This document shows, piece after piece, positions 45,630 to 56,354 of a stretch of DNA of 64,000 bases. The position numbers and the translations under genes are program-made. The notes under the pieces are model-generated. The model had not been told where the DNA came from, ran no database searches, and saw only the letters and a program-made list of their open reading frames with translations. Origin of the DNA: Timema cristinae (lineage: Eukaryota; Arthropoda; Insecta; Phasmatodea; Timematidae); the NCBI GenBank assembly GCA_039000515.1, contig JBCFYV010001001.1, forward strand, positions 2,922,962-2,986,961, in the 5' to 3' direction. Every line of letters begins with the position of its first letter. The stretch's first letter is position 1.

Positions 45630-45832
45630 CCTATGTAGTAATTATACTAATCTATTAGGGATGATGAAGGTTGAATGTAGAGGAAGTGTACCTGCATTTG
45701 TGTAGCGGGAGAGGGGAAAACCACCATCAGTACACCTAATGGGGAGAGTGAAATCTCAATATTTCCATGCCATCTGCAGTCAGGTCTATTGTGAGAGTGA
45801 CAGCTTGGACCATGCGTCCACTGAAGCGGGTT
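45630..45832 (-). repeat. SINE-B-like copy
   Basis: The complement of a diverged SINE-B (CTATTAGGGATGATGAAGGT, then CATTTGTGTAGCGGGAGAG, head CCATGCGTCCACTGAAGCGG). Confidence 0.6.
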
Positions 45833-46034
45833 TTAATGTTTATTGAACCAAGATAATTTGAGCCCTTTTATAAACCATTATATTTACTTTTACAAGTGTT
45901 TAAAAAACACCCACAGTCAAATCAAAAGTACATAGTGGATGAATTCTATTTTATAATTTAATAATTTGTTACTAGGTGTTCTGTCTTGTGACAGGCCCAT
46001 TACTTAAGTCAGTGAACTTAGACCACCAATGCAC

Positions 46035-47189
46035 TGTGACCTTTGCCTCCTCCTTCAGCTCCCAGAATTTCCTTTTTCCTTCGAATCATCCAACATTTGA
46101 GCCCTAATCCTTCCTAAGCTCCTCTTTCCCTCAACCTTTCCTTCTATGACGCCGTGCAGAAGACAGTTTCTACTAAGGATGTGTCCGATCCAGTTTGCTT
46201 TGCACCAAAGAATCACATCCAAAATGGATCTCTTCTCACCAACTTTTCTTAGGACGTCTTCATTTTGTCACACTGTCTGTCCAACTGATCTTCTCAATTC
46301 TTCTCCAGCACCACATTTCAAAGCTCTCCGAATATTTCTTTTCCATCTTCCTAAGAGTCCAGGTTTCTGTTCTATGCAGCACAATTCTCCAAATGTAGCA
46401 TTTCATAAGTTTCTTCCTCAGTTTTAAATTCAACTTGCTGGTCAGCAGTAACCTCTTCTTCTTGAAAGCTTCCTTGGCCATGGCAACCCTTGACCTAATT
46501 TCCTTGGTGCAGTAGAGATCCTTTGTCAGCAGACTTCCCAGGTACTTGAACTACTCTATGTTTTACAACACCTGGTTTCCAATTTTGATTTTCAGCAGCT
46601 CTTAATTTTTTGAAATCACCATCACTTTTGACTTGTCAACGTTGATCTCCATGCCATATCTTCTCCCTATGTCCACCAGCCGGTCCATCATTTCCTGCAA
46701 CTCTTCTTTACTGTTGGACCGCAATGCTTCATAAGCTGTCTATTTTATTGTGATTTGCGTCCTCCTATCCTGAAATTGCCATGTACCTCCAGGACTTCCC
46801 TGAACGGCCACTCTCCATACAAGTTGAACAGACTGGGTGACAAACAGTATCCCCTGCCTCACTCCTCTTCCTATCTCAACACTGTTGCTCTCTCCATCAT
46901 TCAGCCTCACCTTCACTCGATATCCCAGGTATAGTCAGTCTTCTGTCCCTCCAATATTTCCATACATTTCTTCCATTTCACGCCATAAAACGCTTTTTTC
47001 CCCCCGTAGATAAAACCAATGTAGTCTTCTTCCCTGACTTCCAGCACTCTCTCTGAAACTATTCTCAGCGTCCTGCTGGCATCTCTGGTTCCTTTTCTGA
47101 ATCCAAATTGGTCATCTTTAATCACACTTTATATTTTCTGTTCCAGTCCCCTATTGATTATTCTTGCCACAGTCTTCCCCACATGAGAG
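46035..47189 (-). pseudogene. Non-LTR retrotransposon reverse transcriptase, decayed (haplotype copy 1)
   Basis: On the minus strand the open pieces include DDQFGFRKGTRDA and SERVLEVREEDYIGF (RT fingers and palm), then MEINVDKSKVMVI, then KKLMKCYIWRIVLHRTETWT and ESFEMWCWRR near the C terminus. This is an arthropod-common non-LTR family. The pieces are separated by stops, and I see no intact YxDD motif. It is dead as an autonomous element. Confidence 0.85.
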
Positions 47190-47590
47190 TTGAGGCTGAT
47201 GGTCCTGTCTGTGGTCACTGCATTTCTTGGATGGTTTCTCCTTCTTTTGAGGCTGATGGTCCTGTCTGTGGTCACTGCATTTCTTGGATGGTTTCTTCTT
47301 CTTTTGAGGCTGATGGTCCTGTCTGTGGTCACTGCATTTCTTGGATGGTTTCTTCTTCTTTTGAGGCTGATGGTCCTGTCTGTGGTCACTGCATTTCTTG
47401 GATGGTTTCTCCTTCTTTTGAGGCTGATGGTCCTGTTTGTGGTCACTGCATTTCTTGGATGGTTTCTCCTTCTTTTGAGGCTGATGGTCCTGTCTGTGGT
47501 CACTGCATTTCTTGGATGGTTTCTTCTTCTTTTGAGGCTGATGGTCCTGTCTGTGGTCACTGCATTTCTTGGATGGTTTCTCCTTCTTTT
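47190..47590 (-). repeat. 57-bp in-frame tandem repeat, 7 copies (1 in the other haplotype)
   Basis: Each unit of 57 bp is 19 codons. On the minus strand it encodes KKKKPSKKCSD-H-RTISL-type residues, the conserved segment that begins this RT family's domain; the single copy in the other haplotype (57511-57570) shows the unexpanded state. All seven units keep the frame open on three readings, which is why large artificial open frames appear on both strands. Confidence 0.95.
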
Positions 47591-47639
47591 GAGCCACCAT
47601 GGTTACGCCTAGAAAATACTTGGCCATTCTCCTGTTTCG

Positions 47640-47850
47640 TAGATTTTATTTATAATTTAGAGGGAGTACACGAGATAGAGGAAGTGAGACTGAGATTATA
47701 TGGGCATGTAAGCAGGATGGAAATAGAGAGGATGCCAAATAAAATGTTGGAAATGAAGTATGTAGGAAAAAAGAGATAGGAGGAGCAGATAACAGAAAGT
47801 GTTCAAGTGAGAGGAAAAGAATGGGATGAATTAAAGGAGGAAGAATGGTG
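47640..47850 (+). repeat. LINE L1a coding tail
   Basis: A + strand tail (RLYGHVSRMEIERMPNKMLE-like), then AACAGAAAGTGTTCAAGTGA as at 5217. Copy 1 has lost about 19 bp (the ACCACAAGGGAGGCC region) that is present at 57750-57768. Confidence 0.7.
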
Positions 47851-48170
47851 GTCCATTTCATTGTCTAATAGTTTTTTCATTTCTTTTCTCATTTCATCAT
47901 AGAAATCGGATAGTTTGGACATGTTATTTTCTAGTTTTTTTTTAAAGTACTTTATTGCTCCTCTCTGATAAATTAGATCAATTTTAATATATGTTAGAGG
48001 TGATGAGTACTTCCATTATTTTTGTCTAAACAATGTAATTCTTTGGTAAATCGAATCAAATAGCCCAGACTCATAATGATAATAATTTACACAATCGTTT
48101 AACTTATTTTTATGCTATATTTCTCTATAATCTATCATATTTATTGAAGAACATTATTATTTTGCTTAGG

Positions 48171-48849
48171 CAGGGTGTCCAGCCAAACTATATTTTTAAA
48201 TGCCCTGACATTTCCAGGTTTTCCAGCTCCAATTTGCTTTTTTCCAGACCTCTCTATATCAATGTTAAAATCATTTTTTAAGATCACAGATTAATATAGT
48301 GTTTTTTTTTTATACATACATACACATTCTGAAATTGTGTCACTCAATAAAGGGACTAAACAATTTCTGCCCCTGGGGAAATGGACTATTTTAAGTTAAA
48401 AATAAATTTCAGTAAAATCGTATTGAGCCATTAAAAGATTGGCTCAAGCAAGAACGATATAAAATAGTTGTGAGACTGAGTCATTCTTAGTTCCTTCTAC
48501 TTAAATTGTAGGCCTAATCAAATTTAGCGCATGTGAATAGCCATGACTCAACTTTGGCTAAAGACACGTGGCAGAAGGGTGGAAAGACACAAAACTCACT
48601 TGTTGACCTTGAGAAGTGATATTAGTTCTAGTCAACAGGGACAATGGTTTGAAAGTGATTCCAGGTAGGTATTAACTGGAAGAAAAGTGTTATTTTGACC
48701 TATTGAAAATAAAAATATGAAGCTTTTTATGGACAAAATGTAAAAATTCAAGAAATTTGATCAAATTACCTGATTTTTTCCATGGCTTTTTCCTGACCAA
48801 GCAAATTCCCTGACAATTCCTCATTTTCCAGGTCACTGGACACCCTGTT
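48171..48849. mobile_element. hAT-like MITE with CAGGGTGTCCAG termini
   Basis: Inverted CAGGGTGTCCAG and CTGGACACCCTG close a 679-bp element. The subterminal GACATTTCCAGGTTTTCCAG pairs with CTGACAATTCCTCATTTTCC. There is no transposase. The flanks share only a TTAG-like match, so the 8-bp duplication is not proven. Confidence 0.8.
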
Positions 48850-48894
48850 AGTGCACTACATTTCATACCCATTATTTAAGGTAATTCAAAATAG

Positions 48895-49645
48895 ACATCA
48901 ACAACTGTTTCCAGCATGTGATTGGCTCAGTTTAATAAAGTGCCTCTGTCATCTTCTGTACTTCCCCCATTCTTGCTTCTCGATTTGCTTCCATTATTCT
49001 TATATCACTTACACATCTACTCCTCCAATCTCTTTCTTTGTCCCTCTTGCAGTCTTTTCCCTGGTAGATACTTCATCTCCATCATTTTCTTTGGTGTTCT
49101 CTTCTTTTACATCCTCATTTCATGGCCATACCATCTTAGTCTTACTTCCTCTACTATCTCATCTACTCCCACTCTTTACCAAATAAGTTTATTTTTCCTT
49201 TTTCTTTAGTTTTATCAATTTCCTTTATTATAAAATTATTCAGCCACTGGGCCACCTTGCACTTTACCAGATAAGATAATTCCTAATCTTGTTTCTCCTC
49301 GTCACAGCTAACAGCCTCCTGACAAATCTCATTACCATATCTTCCACTTTCCTAGCCTCTCTTACATTCAATGTTCATGTTTCTGCTGCATATGTGACAG
49401 TGGGTAAATAGTAAAGTATGCCCTATATAAACAGCACTTCCTTACATTTCAAGGGCACTTCTCTTCTCCATAGCAGGTCTCTTACACATATATAGAACAG
49501 CTGGCACTGCTGCTTATTAGATCCTCAATATTCTCACCCTTCAACTCGATCTGCTTTCAAAATGTTTGACACACTGTACCTTTATCAGATCTACTTAATC
49601 TAACTTAATAGCTTCACTAGCCCTTATCCTCTTCCATGTCATTAC
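48895..49645 (-). pseudogene. Non-LTR retrotransposon L1a 3' part, decayed
   Basis: The complement of the tail (CAACTGTTTCCAGCATGTGA, AATAAAGTGCCTCTGTC), with a C/T-rich coding complement reaching about 49645. Broken by stops. Repeated at 58850-59600. Confidence 0.7.
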
Positions 49646-50363
49646 CACCACCACTTTGCCGTGTTGAATTTCATTCCTCACAGAGTAATTTTTACTAAAC
49701 GGTTTTCCAAACTCTCTACAAACAAATGTGGGTACACTTCCTCTAAATTAACTTCACCCTTTCCTAGCACATTAACATAAGTAGTACATATGCGTACAAC
49801 CTACTAAAATAAAATAAAACTCTTTTCTAGCTTGAAACAATTTTGAAAAGGAATACATAAACACTTTTTCTGTGGCTGGAGCCTGTAATCAAACTATACC
49901 AACAGAGCCACCACTACTGTTAGCACAAGGGTAGTGATAACATTTGCTAAGAGAAGGTGTAATAGGGTCAGCAAAATGAACTCTCCAGCCGTTTATCTCA
50001 TTTTCCTAGTCTGGAGCTGCTACCTATTTATTCAAGTCACTCCTCATTTGTGCTTATGAGGCAGAGTTTTATCTCATTCCAGACCCACTGATTAACAAAA
50101 AAAATTGTGGAGGCGTCAGGAATTTAACCCGGGACCTCTGTATCTGTAGCCAGGAACTCTGATCACTAGTTCAGAGGTGTTCGGAATAGATAAACATATG
50201 ACTAAAAATATTTTTAGGGTACTCTGCCGTAAGGTAGAACAATTTATTCATGTAAAAAAATCCTCAGATTTGAAATGAGAATATTAAGATTTAAGGTTCA
50301 TATAGATTAGACCACATTATACAAATAGTGGATTTGAAAACTACTGTTATGTTTTTCACTCAC

Positions 50364-50497
50364 CCTGTTTCTGTGTATCCAAACTAAGATATTCATGAAG
50401 AAGTGTAAACTGCTCATTCTCTACTATCTCCGGGAACCTGTACCTCAACAGCTTCACCAGCAAGTTGTTGCCTCTATTGGTGGACAGGTTGGACTCC
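50364..50497 (-). CDS. ABHD16A: ABHD16A exon (SNRGN segment), haplotype copy 1
   Basis: Acceptor CTATCCAG|GGAG; the first base completes Glu with the previous exon. 44 codons follow, then one base (donor CAGG|GTGAGTG). STNRGNNLLVKLLRYRFPEI aligns with the vertebrate MSNRGNDLLLKLLQHRYPRV segment, a hallmark of ABHD16 proteins with no counterpart in most other alpha/beta hydrolases. The haplotype copy at 60317-60450 is the same. Confidence 0.95.
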
Positions 50498-51815
50498 CTG
50501 GATAGCAGGGAATTAAGAGTGAATTCCTCGACGCACATTTGGGATTCCACAATTAAATGATTCAGAATCGGAGTTTCAAATAATACAAAGCATCATGCAT
50601 GAATCAGGATTAGAAGTGATATGTGAAGTCCACTTTTTTATGTTCAAAGCCAACTCATGAAATGTTATCAAAGCCGAACTGAAGTTTGACTATTATTTGT
50701 TAGTTGTTTTATGCTTGAAAATATTATGTTGTGGTTATTAATATAGCTTTATGCACAAAAATTCATAGGAAAACGTTTTATTACAAAATGGTAATATTTC
50801 AGTTTATTCTGATAAATTAAGCTATTATCACAGAGTGTAATACAATTCAGATATGAATAATGATTTGTAATATATATAACAGCTCAAAATGGCAACACAT
50901 GACCATAAATTAGGTATTTTAGCTAACAATATTTATAGAGGTGAAGCTTTGTAATTGTCAAAGGTGAAATTTTTTCGAAATGAGGTCGAAGCTGATATTT
51001 GTTTCGAAGCCAAGTCAAAGTTTTGAAGCTTCACACAAACACCCCTAATATTATACAAAGCATCTGTTATGGTGACAGCTAATTACCCAGCCTTCATTCG
51101 TTTTATAATAAATATCTATATGTAGGACCAATGAAAATCTGATAAGCAAAATCCGAAAGTATGGCCAAAAAACTATGTTTTGTAGCTGCCATATTGACCC
51201 AAAATAGTGAACGTACATTTTAATTGGCATGTATGTTAACCAGATGTTTGAGTTATGTCCATGCAAAATTTCAGCACAATCAGTGTAATGTTTTTTACGT
51301 GATAGAGTAAAAGCTAAGAAATAAGATTTTTGTAGCCATCATTTTGAAATAAAATGGTGGATGTAAAAAAATTAATTGACCTATATTTTAACCGAACGTT
51401 AAAGTTATGTCCATGCGAGATTTCAGTACAATTGGTGTAGTGGTTTTTGCGTTAAAGAGAGACAAATACCAACTCAGTAGGATAGGATTAATTATGGGGT
51501 CAGAGATTACAAGCATAGAAAATATATAAGTAAAAGATTCTTTTATACTATCACCTCAAGAACATTATACCGATAGTTTGTTTGTGATTTGGCTTTTCAC
51601 CCCTTTCTGTTAAATAACAGCTAAGAAGCAGAAATATTACTCATTATTATGTTAAAATTAATTGAAATAAAGCACTTGGCTAACTGATGACAGTCAACCT
51701 GCAACAACGAACATCAGTAGACTCTCTTAACCTGATGAAGCTGTTTGTGACAGTGAAAGCTTGTACATCCTTAATTTAAGCCATCATTATAAAATTGTGT
51801 TACTAAACTTTGAGT

Positions 51816-52758
51816 GAAGGTACAAGAAAGGTGGATAGAAACGTTTAAATGGAAAAAGAATAACACAGTTCAAACTTTACAATGTTGCCATTAGGCAAAG
51901 AGGTAATGGCAGCCTCATGAAGAAAATTGATTGTTACCATCCAATCCCCTAACCTAGGTTTCATTCTATCGGAACTCATCAGGAGGGAGTGAGAAATGTG
52001 CAACGAAGCTTCCTAAAAGAGGAAACCAAAACACACAAAGGGGAGAGAGAGTAAACTGGTAAAGAATGATGGGACATTTAAATAGGTACATGTATAGGAA
52101 TAAATAACAAAGGATAAACACAAGAAGTGGACATTAGATGTGAATATATAATATATCCCTTTAAGGAAAACCTCTTTCCACTTTATGAGGAATTTATGTT
52201 ACTACACATATTTGGAAGAAAATGCAGGAAAGGTGGATAGAAAACATGTAATAGGGCAGCAATTTAAAGTGTAAATCGTGTTCTTCTTTTCAATGTATAA
52301 GCCATAGCGGTTGTTCCTTTTTATATGTTTTTTATCCACCTTTCCTGTACCTTCTTCCAAATATGTATAGCAAAATACATCATAAAGCAAAAAGGAGTTT
52401 TTCTTAAAGAGATATATTATATATTCGCATACAATGTCCAGTTCCTATGTTTGTTGTTATTTGTTACTTTTACATGTTCCTAACTAAATGTCTAATTATT
52501 CTTTACCAATTTCCTTTTTCACCCTTTTGTGTTTTTTCTTTTAAGAAGATGTGTTGTGCATTTCACACTCCCTTCTGATGAGTTCCGATAGAATGAAACC
52601 TAGGTTGGGGGATTGGGTGGTAATGTTCGATTTTCTTCAAGAGGCAGCTATTCATTACCTCTTTGTCCAGTTCCAGCAATGTTAAATGTGAACTGTGTTC
52701 ATAGGCCTTATTGTGTTTGTTGCTTTTATATGTTTCTATACACCTTTCCAATACCTTC
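51816..52758. mobile_element. Foldback family R1, complete palindrome (haplotype copy 1)
   Basis: The left arm from GAAGGTACAAGAAAGGTGGA is mirrored at the right by the complement of TATACACCTTTCCAATACCTTC. The arms are about 400-470 bp and diverged; matching landmarks are TTACAATGTTGCCATTAGGC versus CAGTTCCAGCAATGTTAAAT and GGTTTCATTCTATCGGAACT versus AGTTCCGATAGAATGAAACC. A second, smaller inverted pair lies at the centre (GGAAAGGTGGATAGAAAACA with TTTTATCCACCTTTCC). No coding capacity. Confidence 0.8.
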
Positions 52759-52941
52759 GTTGAGATCTTTCATATATAACATTTATTTATTACATAATAT
52801 AGTATCTTATTTGCTGCAATTAACCTTATCTTTTCTTATTTTTCTCAATATTAATGTTTTAAAATATAATTTGAAACTAGTTATGATGTTTAATGCAGAT
52901 CTAACTCCAGATTACACATATTAGAATGAATTCAAACTTAC

Positions 52942-53126
52942 TCTGTACAAATGACTTCATCTTCTGTCCTTCGGACAATGAGGACTGGCCCAGGATAGTT
53001 GGTAAGAAGTTGGTAATTGTTCAAGTTGATGTACTCCCTTATGGTTGTTCGAACTATTGGCGCCAACAACTGAGGCATCTTCAAGATAGCCAGCGGCAGC
53101 ACATCATCAAATGTTGCGTCCAATAT
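52942..53126 (-). CDS. ABHD16A: ABHD16A exon (catalytic Asp), haplotype copy 1
   Basis: Acceptor AATCAG|ATA, phase 0; 61 codons plus two bases, donor ACAGA|GTAAGT. ILDATFDDVLPLA matches the vertebrate ILDASFDDLVPLA, and YPGPVLIVRRTEDEV matches YQGPVLLIRRTKDEI, whose Asp is the reported triad acid. The spacing from Ile to that Asp (56 residues) equals the human protein by my count. ABHD16A is a membrane-bound serine hydrolase that turns phosphatidylserine into lysophosphatidylserine. The exon with the nucleophile Ser is not in the window. Confidence 0.95.
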
Positions 53127-53384
53127 CTGATTGTGAAAAAACATTCACTTAGTTTAACCATGTTAAGAGCTGCCACACCAAATAGGTTTTGTATATTATG
53201 TCTACCGAATGTTTCTTAGTAAATTTCATGATTTTAAGTCAATTTTGAAAAAACAAAAAAAAAATAAAGCTATCCCTGACAATAAATGGGTGGGTAATAC
53301 AGAACTCACATCAAACTTGTCTAGTCTGTTTTTATGATGATGGTGAGGTCAAGGTTGGCATCCTGGTTGGTTATAATGAATCAA

Positions 53385-53673
53385 CATCAACTGTTTCTAG
53401 GCTGTGGCCGGTTCAGTTTAGTAAAATGCCTTCATCTTCCTCTTTCTTTCCACCATTCCTACACCTTTAATTGATTCCTTTCTTCTCCTCTCACACACTT
53501 TCTACTATCTCATCTCTTTCTTGGTCCCTCTTACATTCTTTTTCCTAAATACTTCATCTCCATCATTTTCTTTGGTATTCTCTCCTTTCTCATCCACATT
53601 ACATGACCATACCCCTCAGTCTTGCTCACTCTACTATCTCATGTACTCTCTGTACCCCACTCTTTACCAGACA
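53385..53673 (-). repeat. LINE L1a tail fragment
   Basis: The complement of the L1a 3' end (CATCAACTGTTTCTAGGCTG, TTTAGTAAAATGCCTTCATC). A SINE-A follows directly. Confidence 0.7.
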
Positions 53674-53674
53674 A

Positions 53675-53759
53675 GGTGACCTGGCGGTCTAGGGGTAAGA
53701 TGTCAATGACTTCTGTGGTGGGGGTCCAGGGTCCTGGCACAGATTTATCTGATTGCTAA
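53675..53759 (+). repeat. SINE-A cut by the gap, B box deleted
   Basis: Head GGTGACCTGGCGGTCTAGGG. Compared with 63650-63740 it lacks 12 bp that include the B-box-like GGTTCAATCC. It is cut off by the gap. Confidence 0.85.
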
Positions 53760-53859
53760 NNNNNNNNNNNNNNNNNNNNNNNNNNNNNNNNNNNNNNNNN
53801 NNNNNNNNNNNNNNNNNNNNNNNNNNNNNNNNNNNNNNNNNNNNNNNNNNNNNNNNNNN
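53760..53859. other. Assembly gap (100 N)
   Basis: Exactly 100 N between two contigs whose facing parts are the same locus. Confidence 0.99.
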
Positions 53860-54655
53860 CAATGTTGACATAGCTTTGATAACTGATAAGCCTTTCTTAA
53901 TTGTCGCAGTTTTGTTCAGTTTCCAACTACCTGTTTATTAAAATTTTAAACAATGCTTTACAAGATAGAAGATTCTTTATTATTTTTTTATTTTTTTATC
54001 AAGAGCTGGCCCCAAAAGATGTATGAACTGGCAAAAATTTGGGAAACAATGCCATAGTACAATCAGAATAGCATGGCAATATACCCGCTTTGACGGGCAT
54101 GCAGACTAGAGCATATAACTCTTTTTGTTCTGGTTTGCCGGTGATACGGAAGTCAGGGTTATACTCCCAGCAAGACGTTTTAACCTCAAATCTCTATACC
54201 ATTAGTGCAATTAAATGTGTATAGCCTAAAATGGTGCAAAGAACTATTAGTTTCTAGTTGCAATATTACCTCTTATAATTCAATAGAGTTTCACTACCAA
54301 AAACCACTGTCACTGACATTTTAGATCTTGTTTAGGCTTCATTATCTAATATAATATATAAATTGTACAGGTTTATTTTTTTCCATTATGTGTGATTGCT
54401 TGTTTGGGTTATTGAAACTATATTTAAAAAAATATTAATTAAGTATATGAAAAAGGTATAATTTATAGGATATGTACCTGAATTTGTATATGGAAAAAAT
54501 GAGAAACAATTTGGGGTTGGGTGGGAGGAGAATTGATCTAAATTTGGGCCCCAATCTTTCTGTCATTTGCAGTCTAATGTATTGAATGAGTGAAGCCTTA
54601 GAGCCATTCAACCATAGAAGCGAAAAGTTATATATAGTTAATGTAATTTTTCCAG

Positions 54656-54863
54656 CCCCCTTGTTGCAACCAGACAAAGCGCCCAAAGCCACACCCGAGG
54701 AAAGGACTGTCGTGGAGAGCGACTACATTCAGGTGAAGGGAGTATCTGTAGTCCCCTCCACTTGGGTCAGTGGCGTGACCTCAGTAACTGCCGCCAGTAC
54801 TATGTGTGTGAGCTGAGCGCGCATGCTTCCGAGATGTGCAGGCCAGGCCTCACTCGTCATGAG
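54656..54863 (+). pseudogene. CBM14-like exon 3, haplotype copy 2, frameshifted
   Basis: It is 208 bp rather than 209. The run AAGGGGAG of copy 1 is AAGGGAG here, so the frame is lost before the first domain cysteine. Splice sites are intact. This is either a null allele or a base-call error. Confidence 0.85.
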
Positions 54864-55532
54864 GTAAGGTTCAACGATCACAACAATGGGGAAATGACCC
54901 TCCCCTTTGACCAGAATTTTAACCCACAATCTTCAGATATAAATGAAAAGTCTTATGTGTGGAGCTCGTTCTTTATTCCTGAGCAAATATTGCTCAACTG
55001 AGAAATGAAAGTATTTGCAATAATGTTTTCTTTTCTTTTTAATCGCCTCATCTTAATATGAGTTCGGCTTGTATGCATGTATATTATATACTAATTACAC
55101 TAATGTACTAGGGATGAGTGATGTTGAATTTAGAGGAAGTGTACCCGTCTTTGAAAAGAGGGGAATTGTAAAACCAGTCTAGGAAAAACCATCCTTAGTA
55201 CCCCCAGCAGGGATCGAACCTCGATCTCCTTGTCATTGACAGTCTAGTCTACTGTGTGAATGACACCTTAGACCATGCGGTCACTGAAGCAGGTAAAAAT
55301 TACGTAAGTAGGATTAAATTTTTTTGACATTGTAATAATAAATAAATAAAGTCAATTTATTGCTTTTTTTTTCTTTTATCGATTTTTTGGAAAAATTGGC
55401 ATTATTAATTTTTTTTTTTAATCAAGGGGGCAAAAAGTTTGATAGTTTGGGAACCTTTGATTCAAAATGATATTTCATAATACTATCAAATGAATTATAA
55501 GTGAACCTAGGCTTCATGGTAAATGTTTTCAG

Positions 55533-55706
55533 ATGTCAAGACAAAGCAACAATATAGATGATGAGGAAGTAACAAAAGGATTGAAGATTGAGGCACTCAG
55601 CAACTCTTGCGTGTCCATGATAGTGTACAAATGTCCCCGGAGATTTGTGTACAATGACGTCTCTGAATCATGTGAGCCCGGCCAATCGCAGCTTTGTCAA
55701 ACCTGA
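55533..55706 (+). CDS. CBM14-like exon 4, haplotype copy 2
   Basis: Same length and frame as 45212-45385. The first codon is ATG instead of AAG (Lys to Met). Acceptor TTTTCAG kept. Do not count it as a separate gene. Confidence 0.8.
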   Translation: MSRQSNNIDDEEVTKGLKIEALSNSCVSMIVYKCPRRFVYNDVSESCEPGQSQLCQT

Positions 55707-56354
55707 TGATCTGATCAACTGTATAAACCCTCAGCCGGAAACTTAGACTGTGTGATCAAAAGTTCAAAACACTACCACTCATGATGTGGGCCTGTGCGCT
55801 TGGTCAAATTAATTTATTCTGTGATGTGTTATTTATGTTATTATGTAGACCTAAGGTTTTTTCTTGAAATGTGCAAGATTTTCCCTTCGTTAATATTACA
55901 CATGCAGCTACATAAAATCACTGTGTTTTACTAGCCATTTTGGTTGTAAACCTATGTAGTAATTATACTAATCTATTAGGGATGATGAAGGTTGAATGTA
56001 GAGGAAGTGTACCTGCATTTGTGTAGCGGGAGAGGGGAAAACCACCATCAGTACACCTAATGGGGAGAGTGAAATCTCAATATTTCCATGCCATCTGCAG
56101 TCAGGTCTATTGTGAGAGTGACAGCTTGGACCATGCGTCCACTGAAGCGGGTTTTAATGTTTATTGAACCAAGATAATTTGAGCCCTTTAATAAACCATT
56201 ATATTTACTTTTACAAGTGTTTAAAAACACACCCACAGTCAAATCAAAAGTACATAGTGGATGAATTCTATTTTATAATTTAATAATTTGTTACTAGGTG
56301 TTCTGTCTTGTGACAGGCCCATTACTTAAGTCAGTGAACTTAGACCACCAATGC

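Larger units (their letters stand above)
24765..50363 (-). other. ABHD16A: ABHD16A giant intron (25.6 kb)
   Basis: It links the exons at 50497-50364 (donor CAGG|GTGAGTG, phase 1) and 24764-24619 (acceptor CTTGTAG). It holds a complete gene on the opposite strand, the CBM14-like protein at 35470-45385, plus many repeats. One assembly gap (43053-43152) lies inside, so its true length is uncertain. Confidence 0.85.
43536..53759. repeat. Contig 2 part duplicated in contig 3 (haplotype copy 1)
   Basis: It corresponds end to end with 53860-63746 at near identity. The match starts exactly at the first base of contig 3 and ends exactly at the last base of contig 2, which points to overlapping haplotigs. 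Copy 1 is about 340 bp longer, mainly through six extra 57-bp repeat units. Confidence 0.95.

Noticed and set aside
47108..47779. A 223-residue open frame with seven 19-residue repeats (EADGPVCGHCISWMVS type)
   Set aside because: It is the antisense reading of a 57-bp tandem expansion inside a dead reverse transcriptase. The other haplotype has one unit, and the frame has no promoter or domain.
24752..50363. A missing micro-exon in ABHD16A
   Set aside because: The nearer acceptor (24751) gave a phase conflict that suggested one, but the acceptor at 24764 restores phase and aligns with the vertebrate protein.
52613..53219. Two plus-strand open frames (103 and 97 residues) repeated at 62588-63194
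   Set aside because: The second is the antisense of the ABHD16A catalytic Asp exon. The first lies in the arm of a foldback repeat.
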